From: Scytonematopsis contorta HA4267-MV1
Lineage (GTDB): Bacteria > Cyanobacteriota > Cyanobacteriia > Cyanobacteriales > Nostocaceae
DNA length: 64,000 nt
Assembly: GCA_019359035.1 (NCBI GenBank)
Contig: JAHHIC010000046.1
Coordinates: forward strand, 1 to 64,000
Direction: 5' to 3'
The first letter of the stretch is position 1, and every line of letters starts with the position of its first letter. Positions 1 through 7,586 of this stretch are shown one piece after another. Made by a program: the position numbers and the translations under genes. The notes under the pieces are model-generated. The model was not told the DNA's origin and made no database searches. It saw only the letters and a list, made by a program, of their open reading frames with translations.

Positions 1-81
1 ATTGACGGCGTTAAAGCTAGAGGAGAAAAAGCTAACTACAGTACGCAACGTGTCAAATTTGACTCTAACCGTTCAGGTTAA
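1..81 (+). CDS. 3' end of an unidentified gene (partial)
   Basis: Frame 1 is open from the window edge to a TAA at 79-81 and gives 26 residues ending in VKFDSNRSG. The stretch is too short to assign a family. It is called a gene tail because the frame is open from the first base and the stop is followed by a non-coding gap facing the convergent ilvE gene. A chance open frame of this length is possible. Confidence 0.45.
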   Translation: MDGVKARGEKANYSTQRVKFDSNRSG

Positions 82-120
82 CTTTTCGTTACATAGTTAT
101 AAATTTTCCCGCCCACCTAC

Positions 121-1032
121 TTAAATAGAAATAGGAAATACCCAATGTTTATAATTTGGGTCACGATTTTCAGTGATTGCGGTCAGTTTTTCTCTAAGTT
201 TCTCGCTGATGGGTCGAGTTTCTGGCATTACATAATTTTCAACTCGGTTCACTGGTACAATTTTTGCCGCAGTACCACTTAAGAAAACTTCGTCAGCAAT
301 AAACAACTCAGATTTGTCAACGGGACGTTCTACTGTAGGGATACCCAAATCTTTAGCAATAGTTAGGACACTATCTCTAGTAATCCCTTCTAAAATATCT
401 TGCTCGAAACCGGGAGTAATTATTTGTCCGTTCCTGACAATAAAAATATTCATCCCAGAGGCTTCGCTTATTTTACCTTGGGAATTTAGTAAAATTGATT
501 CGTCAAAACCAGATTCTACTGCTTCGGTTTTCGCTAGAGATGATGTAATATAGGCTCCACTAATTTTACCTCGTAGTGGAAAACTTCGGTCTTCTTGGCG
601 ATACCATGAACTAAATCGACAACTTACCCCAGATGGTGATAAATAGTCCCCTAGCTCTAAACCATATACAAGAAAATCTTTATCTATATTGTGTAATCTG
701 GGAGAAATTCCTAAATCAGAAGTATAGACAAATGGACGAATATAAAAAGAACTTGTAGGTCTATTCTTTTTGACGAATTCAATTATAGTTTCTTTGATTT
801 TTTCCGCTGGTAAATCCAGATGTAAAAATCTTGCGCTGTTGCTTAATCTTTTACAATGATTGTCTAACCTAAATAGTAATATTTCTGTTTCATCTTGCGG
901 GTTTGGAATACCGCGCATTCCTCCAAACGCGGCAGTTCCATAGTGCAAGGCATGAGTCGCAATTGATAGCTTAGCTTCAGTAAATGGTATAAATTGGTTT
1001 TGGAAGTAAGCAATAGGTAAAAAATTGTACAT
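121..1032 (-). CDS. ilvE: branched-chain amino acid aminotransferase (class IV, PLP-dependent)
   Basis: The 303-residue protein is the usual length for fold-type IV transaminases and is cytosolic. It should carry out the last step of leucine, isoleucine and valine synthesis, moving the amino group of glutamate onto branched-chain 2-oxo acids. Visible marks are the N-terminal ALHYGTAAFGGMRG substrate-pocket motif, a LRGKISGAYITSS segment holding the probable PLP lysine near residue 156, and the SEASGMNIF cofactor motif near residue 194. D-amino acid aminotransferase or aminodeoxychorismate lyase activity are alternatives within the fold, but length and motifs favour IlvE. It lies downstream of the ParA/coiled-coil pair on the same strand with an 89-nt gap, so it is probably a separate unit. 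Confidence 0.88.
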   Translation of the reverse strand: MYNFLPIAYFQNQFIPFTEAKLSIATHALHYGTAAFGGMRGIPNPQDETEILLFRLDNHCKRLSNSARFLHLDLPAEKIKETIIEFVKKNRPTSSFYIRPFVYTSDLGISPRLHNIDKDFLVYGLELGDYLSPSGVSCRFSSWYRQEDRSFPLRGKISGAYITSSLAKTEAVESGFDESILLNSQGKISEASGMNIFIVRNGQIITPGFEQDILEGITRDSVLTIAKDLGIPTVERPVDKSELFIADEVFLSGTAAKIVPVNRVENYVMPETRPISEKLREKLTAITENRDPNYKHWVFPISI

Positions 1033-1121
1033 CCTTATTCTTCTTGCCTGTGGCTTCGGTCGATTTTGTTTGCAGTAATCCTCTTTACTTAATTAGATTA
1101 ACATTTTATTGTGGACGTTGC

Positions 1122-1907
1122 TTAATCGAGTAACCACATTTGTGATTGTGAGGTATCTTCATCAGGTGAGGATTGCTGGACTGGTTGTGATGGGACAATT
1201 GGTGCTTGGTATCTTTTTTCAATACTTCGGTGTGATTTTCTGTAAGCTAAGGGGTTATATTTCTCCTGTTTTGGTTTTTCTTCCTGGGGTTTTTCTTGTT
1301 GTGTTTTCTGTACTTTAATGCTGTTAATTTCATCTATGATTTGGGTGTTTGTTTCCGCTAAGCTGAGTGCGGCTTTTTTGGCGTCGTTCAGTTCTCTACT
1401 TAATCGCTCTACTAAGGTTTTTTGCTCAGTCAATTCTGATTGTAAATCTGAGTTGTGTTGTTGTAATTTTTCTTCGTTTTCTTGTGTTTTACTTAAAAGA
1501 TTAGTTAATTTTTTGACGGTTTTGTCTAAATCTTGACCTTTTTCTCGCAAGTTTTGTTGAATTTCCTTTGATTCGTTGAAGTTTGCTTCTAAATCTAAGT
1601 TTTGCTGCTGTGCTTTTTCTAGTTCGGCACGTAGCTCTTTAATATTGGCTTCTAAATCTAGATTTTTTTGCTTTTGATTTGTTTCTTTTTCCTGTGCTTG
1701 CTCTAAGGAGGCTTTTAGGTGTTTTATTGTGGCTTCCAATTCATCAACTAATCTTGTGTCCGTTATTTTTTCAGTACTAGGTTCAGGTGCTAATTTTTCT
1801 GTTTCCTGTATTTTCTCCGCTTTCACATCTATCACTGTTTCACCAGGAGTTGGTGTAACTTTTGTGACTTCTTCTTTAACTAATTCAGCGATACGTTTTC
1901 TAGCCAT
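1122..1907 (-). CDS. mcdB: coiled-coil protein partnered with ParA, candidate McdB (type 2)
   Basis: The 261-residue protein has three parts: a charged start (MARKRIAELVKEE), a long predicted coiled coil at about residues 50-200 rich in Glu, Lys and Gln with NLDLEAN occurring twice, and a low-complexity Gln/Pro-rich tail. A single tryptophan lies four residues from the end (MWLLD). Its ribosome site overlaps the stop of the ParA gene 13 nt upstream, so the two are translated together. McdB proteins work with the McdA ATPase to space carboxysomes over the nucleoid. They are described as disordered or coiled-coil proteins that vary in sequence but keep a tryptophan near the C-terminus. The assignment rests on that architecture and the ParA neighbour. 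Another ParA adaptor is the main alternative. Confidence 0.6.
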   Translation of the reverse strand: MARKRIAELVKEEVTKVTPTPGETVIDVKAEKIQETEKLAPEPSTEKITDTRLVDELEATIKHLKASLEQAQEKETNQKQKNLDLEANIKELRAELEKAQQQNLDLEANFNESKEIQQNLREKGQDLDKTVKKLTNLLSKTQENEEKLQQHNSDLQSELTEQKTLVERLSRELNDAKKAALSLAETNTQIIDEINSIKVQKTQQEKPQEEKPKQEKYNPLAYRKSHRSIEKRYQAPIVPSQPVQQSSPDEDTSQSQMWLLD

Positions 1908-1920
1908 AATTTATTTTCTC

Positions 1921-2565
1921 CTATTTTTCCTTACTATTTTTCCAATCGCGTTGCAACTCATCTGTTACCCCACGATAGTCAGACTCTGCCTCTCGTGCAT
2001 TGTTTCCTCGCAGTTTAGTTATTGCCACACCATCAAGTGCTGCTCTTTCGTGAGCTTTGTATGCTCGGATAAAAGTGTTAAATACAGGAATACCTAACTC
2101 TAAAAGTGTTTTTTGCGCTTCCAGTGCTTCGTTTAAACTCCGCGAATCCACTTTTGTTAATAACACCCGGTGGGGGGTTCCTGTTGAAAGAACTGCCTTT
2201 CTGACTGTTTCAATCAAAACGGCTAAGTCCATTGCAGCAGCAGGTGTGGGTAAAACTAGATAATCTGCGTTTTCCACAACTACTGCCAATGCTTCTGAAT
2301 GCAATGCGGGAGGTGTATCTACTACTATTAAATCGTAACCTTGAATTTTGCGTAATTCACCTAAAAGTATAGGATTTGTTTCTTGAGCTATATCAAACCC
2401 TATGCTTTTATCGGTACGTTCCCACCACCAAGTTGCAGACCCCTGAACATCTGCATCTACTAAAAGTACCTTTGATTTTTCGGAAAGAGTTGCAGCCAGA
2501 TTGACTGCGGTAGTGGTTTTGCCCACTCCACCTTTACCGTTGAGGATAACGATGATTTTTGGCAC
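1921..2565 (-). CDS. mcdA: ParA/MinD-family ATPase, candidate McdA (type 2)
   Basis: A short 214-residue ParA-type ATPase. The deviant Walker A motif [13 protein letters not shown] lies at residues 9-21 and includes the signature lysine. VDADVQGSA follows near residue 39, and the Walker B-like [13 protein letters not shown] is near residue 80. These enzymes dimerise on ATP, bind DNA non-specifically and form dynamic gradients that move a cargo. No ParB gene or parS-like cluster was noticed; the partner downstream is a coiled-coil protein, which fits cargo positioning better than chromosome segregation. Type 2 McdA proteins are reported to keep the signature lysine, as here. The family call is secure; the carboxysome role is inferred from the partner. 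Confidence 0.65.
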   Translation of the reverse strand: MPKIIVILNGKGGVGKTTTAVNLAATLSEKSKVLLVDADVQGSATWWWERTDKSIGFDIAQETNPILLGELRKIQGYDLIVVDTPPALHSEALAVVVENADYLVLPTPAAAMDLAVLIETVRKAVLSTGTPHRVLLTKVDSRSLNEALEAQKTLLELGIPVFNTFIRAYKAHERAALDGVAITKLRGNNAREAESDYRGVTDELQRDWKNSKEK

Positions 2566-3106
2566 TTTCTGAATACCGATGCAGCCTATAAGAATATTAC
2601 AACTTTATGTGGCCTTTTTTATTTATTAGGTGGTGGGAATTTTGGGCATATGGAGGAGTTGATACTATTTCTCTGTGAAATATTTTACGGTATGAGCCTC
2701 ACTTCTAGCCGCAAAGACGCAAAGTTAGACTAGGCAGGTGTTGAAGAGAGATTTTATAGAGAGGCGTTACATGTCAATCTCTACATTTATTTGGTTAGGG
2801 ATATATTATAGTATTTTTAATTGTTTATGGCAACCTTTAATTGTTTAAATAAAATCATTTTTCTTTTGAAAAAGACTTCCGAAAAATTGTTACATACTGC
2901 TGTAGTTGAATTCAAGAAATAAAGTTAGTTAATGCGCTTAGCAATTGTGTGTAATACACCTAATTGTGAGAAATAGTAGTGTGCTTTTCCGGTTGCAACC
3001 AGGATATCACAGTCTTGTTAGATATTTAGCTAGAGTAATTTTTGGGAGATTAATTACTTTTGCTAAGAAATATAATTTATTACTCAATTGAAGGAGTCTA
3101 CTAAAT
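2566..3106. other. AT-rich intergenic region
   Basis: No credible gene was found. It must contain the mcdA promoter (leftward) and the promoter of the gene at 3107 (rightward). A common cyanobacterial-looking unit, CGCAAAGACGCAAAG, is at about 2711-2725, and an inverted-repeat-like stretch around 2743-2785 has GTTACATG in the middle. That stretch resembles a decayed member of the AGACGTTACATGTAACGTCT palindrome seen at 58692. Confidence 0.5.
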
Positions 3107-3589
3107 ATGCACGCAATTATTTTTTTAAATAAGTTAAGTCATTTAAACTTAGATGTTGTTGCTCAAAAGCTTATATGTCAGGACTTTGGTTATGGATGGA
3201 CAGTTGAAAAAACAAAGTTGGAGATTACAAGCTACAAAAAATTTCTTTATCTTAATTTCCTTTTCCCCTATAAAGAATTTACTCCAACTTGGGAAATAGA
3301 TAAAGTCTGGCATACACATATTTTAACCGATACATATCAATATATTCAGGATTGTCATAGCTTATTTGGCTATATTTTGCATCATCGTTCTTCTATGAAA
3401 AATAATGACAATAGTAATCAAAATCAAACTAATTCTACCGAATTTACTTTAATTAATTTTGAAGAAAGTCTGGGATTAGATATTTGGGAAAGCGTTCATC
3501 ATACTAGTTATGATATTGCGGCTTGCGTAACTATTCCTATGAATTTTGTAACCTGTATAGACCCAACAAATCCTGTTTATACAATTTAG
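3107..3589 (+). CDS. glycine-rich domain-containing protein-like (GRDP/DUF1399 type) small protein
   Basis: The 160-residue protein carries the hallmark of the GRDP-like family in the segment WEIDKVWHTHILTDTYQYI followed by QDC, at about residues 64-87. The family's biochemical function is not known to me. The start is supported by GGAG at 3093-3096, 10 nt before the ATG. Past residue 100 the sequence becomes Asn/Gln-rich (NNDNSNQNQTNST) and then a short tail unlike the family core. It converges with the STAND ATPase gene, and the two overlap by 4 nt at their 3' ends. The overlap says little about function but means their transcripts must be complementary at the ends. Confidence 0.65.
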   Translation: MHAIIFLNKLSHLNLDVVAQKLICQDFGYGWTVEKTKLEITSYKKFLYLNFLFPYKEFTPTWEIDKVWHTHILTDTYQYIQDCHSLFGYILHHRSSMKNNDNSNQNQTNSTEFTLINFEESLGLDIWESVHHTSYDIAACVTIPMNFVTCIDPTNPVYTI

Positions 3590-5913
3590 TTAGAGAAAAA
3601 TAAGCGTATTTCTTCAGCTTCTGTTGACATTTTTAAGCTTTCAAAACCTTCTATAGCTTCTTTTGCCCAAGCTTTAGCTGCAGCTAAATTCCCTGAAAAT
3701 TTTTCTAGTTTGGCAAAGGTTGCTTGATGGAAAGCGATTGAGCGTTTGTCTTTGTGTCTTTGAGCCATTGGGAAGCTTACTTCTAATAATTGTCGCGCTT
3801 GCTTCAGATTACCTTGTATTATGGCTATATCAGCTAACCAGTTTTGAATGGCTGCGGTTGCTCTTTGCCATCCTGCTGTAGTTGCTCGTTCCAAAGCTTG
3901 GACAAATATGTTGTGAGCTTGTTGATATTTTCCTGTCTTAAAAGCAATTTGTCCTCTGTAATAAAGTATATGAACTTGCTGTTCTTTTTTTTCTAATTCT
4001 GATAATGGTGCTTGCTGCAAAATTTTTTCCTCTTCTGCTAACCAGTTTTCTGCAGAAAGCCATTTTTCTTGCTGAATGCAAAGGATAACCATATTGGTGG
4101 CTAACTCTAATTGGAATTTTCGACTTTGGTGACGACGTAAATCCCATGCTTCTTGTAGTAACATTTCCGCTTCTTGTAAATTATTTGAATAACGCATATT
4201 CACCAAAGTTTGAGCGCGATCGCACATGACTTCAGCAGCAAAAGCGGAATCACCAGAATGTTTAGCGACTTCTATCAACCAAGCTGTCCAGTCTAAACGC
4301 TCATCCCAATATCCACGTACATGGATATAACCTTTTATACGCTGCCAAATAGCTCGCGCATCGATATATCGTCCTTGACTGATACACCATTCAAGTACAG
4401 CTCGAAGATTTTCCCATTCTATTTCTAAGAAGCCGTAGCTGAGATGCCACTCCTTCCAGTTAGTGCCTCCGTAAGCCTCGGAAAAATTCACATACCAATC
4501 AACCCATCGTTGTCGCAGTTGTTCAGCAAATTCACGATTAGCAGCTAACTCAGCTAAAGCATATTCACGGGTTAGCTGCAATAAACCGTAGCGTCCTTGT
4601 TGCTGAAATACTAAAGAAAGTTGTTGTAATTTCGCTAATCCTTGGGATGTGGCAATGGGGTCTGCTAGTTCAAAGGCTACACCAGCAAGAGTATCTCTAG
4701 TCACAGGTTCTACAAACAACGATAACGCCATCAATAAATAATGAGGGGGTGTACCAATTAAAGGAGTAATAGCACCCGTAAAACAAAAACGAGCAACATC
4801 TCCGCTAGGCTCCTTAATTTGTTCTAAAACATCTTGCAGTAAATAACCAGCAGCCATCTGACCAATAGCGTAAATAATCGCAGCTGGTATACCGCTTACC
4901 CCTTGAAAAAGGTGCTGAGATTCTTCTTTGGTTATATGTAGTCCTTTTTCCTGAGATTCGTGCTCAATTAATCGTAAACTAGCTTCCTTGGGCAAACAAC
5001 CAAGACGAATGGGTACAAACATTGCCTGCTCGCGAGTAGTCATTATTACTTTGACTGTAGGTGGTAAATCATAAAGAAAAGACAAGACCTCTTGCTTGTC
5101 GTCAATTGTTTCTAAATTGTCCACAATTAATAAAGTTCGATTTTGAGATAATTTGTGCCGAATTTGTTGAATTTGTTCCGACATAGCCAAATTACTAACT
5201 TCTGAAATATCGAGAGTACGGGCAATTTCTCTACAAATATCCCGCAGCGTACGCTCGCGAGTTAATCGTGTTAAAATACCAATAGATGTGAGATGATTTT
5301 GCTTTGCGGAAGTGAAAATTATAGCTGCAAAAACAGGAATATTAGCCAGAAGATTGTGATTTTTGCTAGCTTCTAGACAACGATAAGCCACTTCCACAAC
5401 AAGAGTCGTTTTGCCTACGCCACCAATGCCATCTACACTAATCAAATGGGCTGCATGTTGAGAGTCTATAAGCTCCATGAGTCTTGCAATTTCAGGGTTG
5501 CGTCCAACAAATGCAGTATATTCCCGTGCGGGTAAATTTTGATAGATATCTTTTTGATGGATATTATTTTGATTAATATTTTTTTGGTCAATGTTTGATT
5601 TTGTTTCTATGACTTGGGGTGGTATGGAAACCTTTTGACTGTGGTCTAATTGCTCTAATTGCTGTAACTGCTTGAACCTATCAGCAAGAAAATATCTGAG
5701 TTTATTTTCCTTACCTCGTCTAGCTCCACTAATATTTAACTTTTTGTAAACCAAACCCATCCTTTTTAAACAAGCATCTTCGGATGTACCCAACTGCTCG
5801 GCTATTGTCTCGTAACTGTTTCCATCACCAACCCTCATGAGAAATACTTCCTCTTGTTCTGGGGATAGTCCATGTTCGCGAGCAATTTGGCTAAGAAAAT
5901 AACGTGGGAACAT
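3586..5913 (-). CDS. STAND-type NTPase: N-terminal HTH, NB-ARC ATPase, TPR-like C-terminus
   Basis: The 775-residue protein begins with a helix-turn-helix-like domain at about residues 10-75 (LSPEQEEVFLMRVGDG, then SYETIAEQLGTSEDACLKRM), like sigma region 4 or LuxR-type HTHs. A Gln/Asn linker at 105-127 is built of five-residue units. The NB-ARC ATPase follows, with Walker A GIGGVGKTT at 162-170, Walker B TLLIVDNLE and a sensor MTTREQ. The last 300 residues are helical and TPR-like. STAND proteins stay closed with ADP and oligomerise when the repeats sense a ligand; they act as transcription switches or, in some families, in phage defence or cell death. No separate effector domain is seen, so DNA binding through the HTH is the likeliest output. 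Confidence 0.8.
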   Translation of the reverse strand: MFPRYFLSQIAREHGLSPEQEEVFLMRVGDGNSYETIAEQLGTSEDACLKRMGLVYKKLNISGARRGKENKLRYFLADRFKQLQQLEQLDHSQKVSIPPQVIETKSNIDQKNINQNNIHQKDIYQNLPAREYTAFVGRNPEIARLMELIDSQHAAHLISVDGIGGVGKTTLVVEVAYRCLEASKNHNLLANIPVFAAIIFTSAKQNHLTSIGILTRLTRERTLRDICREIARTLDISEVSNLAMSEQIQQIRHKLSQNRTLLIVDNLETIDDKQEVLSFLYDLPPTVKVIMTTREQAMFVPIRLGCLPKEASLRLIEHESQEKGLHITKEESQHLFQGVSGIPAAIIYAIGQMAAGYLLQDVLEQIKEPSGDVARFCFTGAITPLIGTPPHYLLMALSLFVEPVTRDTLAGVAFELADPIATSQGLAKLQQLSLVFQQQGRYGLLQLTREYALAELAANREFAEQLRQRWVDWYVNFSEAYGGTNWKEWHLSYGFLEIEWENLRAVLEWCISQGRYIDARAIWQRIKGYIHVRGYWDERLDWTAWLIEVAKHSGDSAFAAEVMCDRAQTLVNMRYSNNLQEAEMLLQEAWDLRRHQSRKFQLELATNMVILCIQQEKWLSAENWLAEEEKILQQAPLSELEKKEQQVHILYYRGQIAFKTGKYQQAHNIFVQALERATTAGWQRATAAIQNWLADIAIIQGNLKQARQLLEVSFPMAQRHKDKRSIAFHQATFAKLEKFSGNLAAAKAWAKEAIEGFESLKMSTEAEEIRLFFSN

Positions 5914-6156
5914 GAGTACAAAGTTAGATTTTAGGTTTTAACTATAAGTTTAATATATTTTGGGGAGGCTTAACGGAGTATTAATGAGGTATAATGTATT
6001 GCAAAATACCATTAAAATCAATATCTCGGAGTTATAGTGCTATTGACTTTGTTGTAAATTGGGTGCTGGGTGGTGATAATAGCGATTCTAAATCGCATAT
6101 AAATTATGAGTCATACCTATGAATGATTATATAAAACAAAAGGGGTATAGAATCTG
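5914..6156. promoter_or_regulatory. divergent promoter region between the STAND gene and the gene at 6157
   Basis: The 243-nt gap holds the starts of two divergent genes, so it should contain both promoters. It is AT-rich. An AAAAGGGG ribosome-site-like stretch lies about 10 nt before the ATG at 6157. No clear operator was seen. Confidence 0.45.
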
Positions 6157-6678
6157 ATGACTTTGGAGGAAGAAAAACTGGCTCAACTCTGGCTTGATGA
6201 AGTATCTATTCAATGTCCAGAGCAAAGTTACACTAATATCAAAACAATTGTTCTTTGGTTATTAGGAAGTAAGTTTCAACAACAAGATATCCCGACTACA
6301 AAAGTAAAATATCGTTGGAATATTTTACATCAGCGGTATTTAGGTGTTTCTCCAGAAAAAGCTTATAATAATTTAATAACTCGCTTGGGAAGTGCAGTTA
6401 TACGACTCAATAAAAATAAACATCGTGTGGGTCTAAATCACGAATTACAAAGAACATTATTAGATATTTTGCAAGAAGTATTAGAGGAATTATTAAGAAC
6501 TGATAGCTATATACAACGGCAAATGGCAGAAATAGCAATGCTGACAAATGATAGAGAGTTGCAAAATACGCTTTTGCTGGCAACTGTGGAAGAGTATTGT
6601 TTGCGACCAGTATATAACCAGCCTCTGTTAGCTTACGCTTTTGTTGAAGCTCTTGAGTGTAGGTTAGAGGCTGCTTAA
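6157..6678 (+). CDS. conserved-looking hypothetical protein, all helical
   Basis: The 173-residue protein is soluble and predicted almost entirely helical, with no signal peptide or membrane segment. It starts MTLEEEKLAQLWLDEVS. The middle (WLLGSKFQQQDIPTTKVKYR) and the basic stretch RLNKNKHRVGLNHELQRT could be a nucleic-acid-binding helical domain, but I do not recognise a family. It is divergent from the STAND ATPase, which suggests possible co-regulation and nothing more. Codon use and length make it a convincing real gene. Confidence 0.6.
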   Translation: MTLEEEKLAQLWLDEVSIQCPEQSYTNIKTIVLWLLGSKFQQQDIPTTKVKYRWNILHQRYLGVSPEKAYNNLITRLGSAVIRLNKNKHRVGLNHELQRTLLDILQEVLEELLRTDSYIQRQMAEIAMLTNDRELQNTLLLATVEEYCLRPVYNQPLLAYAFVEALECRLEAA

Positions 6679-6737
6679 ATTAAAAGGATGGTTATTGGAG
6701 TGCTTGTATATTAGGAATAAGAGTAAAAGTAAGATAG

Positions 6738-6761
6738 GGCGGTTCGGGATGCCCACCCCAC
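6738..6761. repeat. dispersed GC-rich unit (GCCCACCCCAC family)
   Basis: GGGATGCCCACCCCAC followed by an A-run is the complement of the GTGGGGTGGGCATCC unit at 43853. This GC-rich island stands out in AT-rich DNA and is a dispersed repeat, here as a solo copy. Confidence 0.6.
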
Positions 6762-6827
6762 AAAAGGGGTATAATTCTATATATATTACAAGAAAAGGAT
6801 AATTTTGGTATTGGGTAAGCATACCGT

Positions 6828-7013
6828 AAGCTAGCCAGTGACTAAAGTCACTGTCTAAAAGCTGAAGTCCTCTGAAGAGGACTGAATAATACATCAAAAA
6901 GAAATATTTACAAAATTTTTGTAAATTAAGATATTCTCGAAAATCTTACTTCTCATGAGTCCTCTTTAGAGGACTTTCGCTTTCAGACAGTGACTTTAGT
7001 CACTGGCTGGCTT
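6828..7013. mobile_element. MITE-like element: 56-nt inverted arms around a 74-nt core
   Basis: The left arm (6828-6883) and right arm (6958-7013) are near-perfect reverse complements. Each arm contains two small palindromes: CAGTGACTAAAGTCACTG and AGTCCTCTGAAGAGGACT (right arm with one or two changes). The core is AT-rich and has no coding capacity. The structure fits a non-autonomous transposable element or a large folded RNA/DNA hairpin. No target duplication was established. Confidence 0.6.
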
Positions 7014-7087
7014 GTGGTGTGCATGATGTCTGAATACTTTATTTATAAACATCCTCTAAGAGAAAAGTTTGAGAGTTAAAATGCTAA

Positions 7088-7519
7088 TTAGAGAGTTGCT
7101 AAAGTTTCGCTTAAACGAGCTTCTAATTCATCTAATAATGTATTAACATCCTTCCCTAATTGTGCAAAACATTCAGGAGGGGTCGGTTGCGATTCAAAAT
7201 AAATTAACTTAACTTGCTCTTGACCAATACCTATCATCAGAACTTCAACTTCCGGCTTAAAATTATTAATCAAGCCAATCATTTCCTGGAGTCGATTATC
7301 AACTTTGCCATTTAATTTTTCTACAGCATCTCTGGGACAAAACACAAAATGTGGCTGAGGTTTTAAATCAATACCAACAGTAACCTCATGATTCTGATTT
7401 TCAGACCACAACCCCCATGATAAAGCAGCCAACTCCATTTTATTTTCTTTAGCGAACTTATCCAATAAACTACGCCAATTATTTCCTGTTGATTCCGATT
7501 GAGTGCTACCAAACATCAT
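7088..7519 (-). CDS. ccmS: candidate beta-carboxysome assembly chaperone CcmS
   Basis: The 143-residue soluble protein starts MMFGSTQSESTGNNWR. It has a conserved-looking core with AALSWGLW, VGIDLKPQPHFVFCPRDAV and VLMIGIGQEQVKLIYF, ending in an acidic helix. From memory this matches the family now annotated CcmS in Nostoc-type cyanobacteria, a small chaperone that assists carboxysome shell assembly. That recognition is by remembered sequence pattern only and is moderately sure. It lies 5 kb from the candidate McdA/McdB pair, but no ccm shell genes are in view. The gene precedes the ABC exporter (7587-9413) only in coordinates: on the minus strand it is downstream of it by 67 nt, which contain short tandem repeats. 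Confidence 0.55.
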   Translation of the reverse strand: MMFGSTQSESTGNNWRSLLDKFAKENKMELAALSWGLWSENQNHEVTVGIDLKPQPHFVFCPRDAVEKLNGKVDNRLQEMIGLINNFKPEVEVLMIGIGQEQVKLIYFESQPTPPECFAQLGKDVNTLLDELEARLSETLATL

Positions 7520-7525
7520 GGTTTT

Positions 7526-7566
7526 GCTAGTTGTGAGTTGTGAATTGTGAATTGTGAGTATTGAGT
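7526..7566. repeat. heptamer-type short tandem repeat (GTGAATT/GTGAGTT)
   Basis: The 67-nt gap between the ABC exporter stop and the CcmS-like gene contains units such as GTGAGTT and GTGAATT about seven bases apart. It belongs to the short-tandem-repeat class found at a dozen places in the window. Confidence 0.55.
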
Positions 7567-7586
7567 TGTTGCAGAAAATCCATCCG

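Larger units (their letters stand above)
6679..7087. other. intergenic region filled by repeats
   Basis: The 409-nt gap has no supported gene. It holds a copy of a GGGCGGTTCGGGATGCCCAC unit (6738-6757), also present as an inverted pair around 43853-44003, and the MITE-like palindrome at 6828-7013 described separately. Confidence 0.6.

Noticed and set aside
1109-2097. Plus-strand open frames opposite mcdA/mcdB
   Set aside because: They are hydrophobic shadow translations of AT-rich coiled-coil codons on the opposite strand.
6664-6897. 77-codon minus-strand frame next to the gene at 6157
   Set aside because: It spans the repeat unit at 6738 and part of the MITE-like arm, and has no conserved features.
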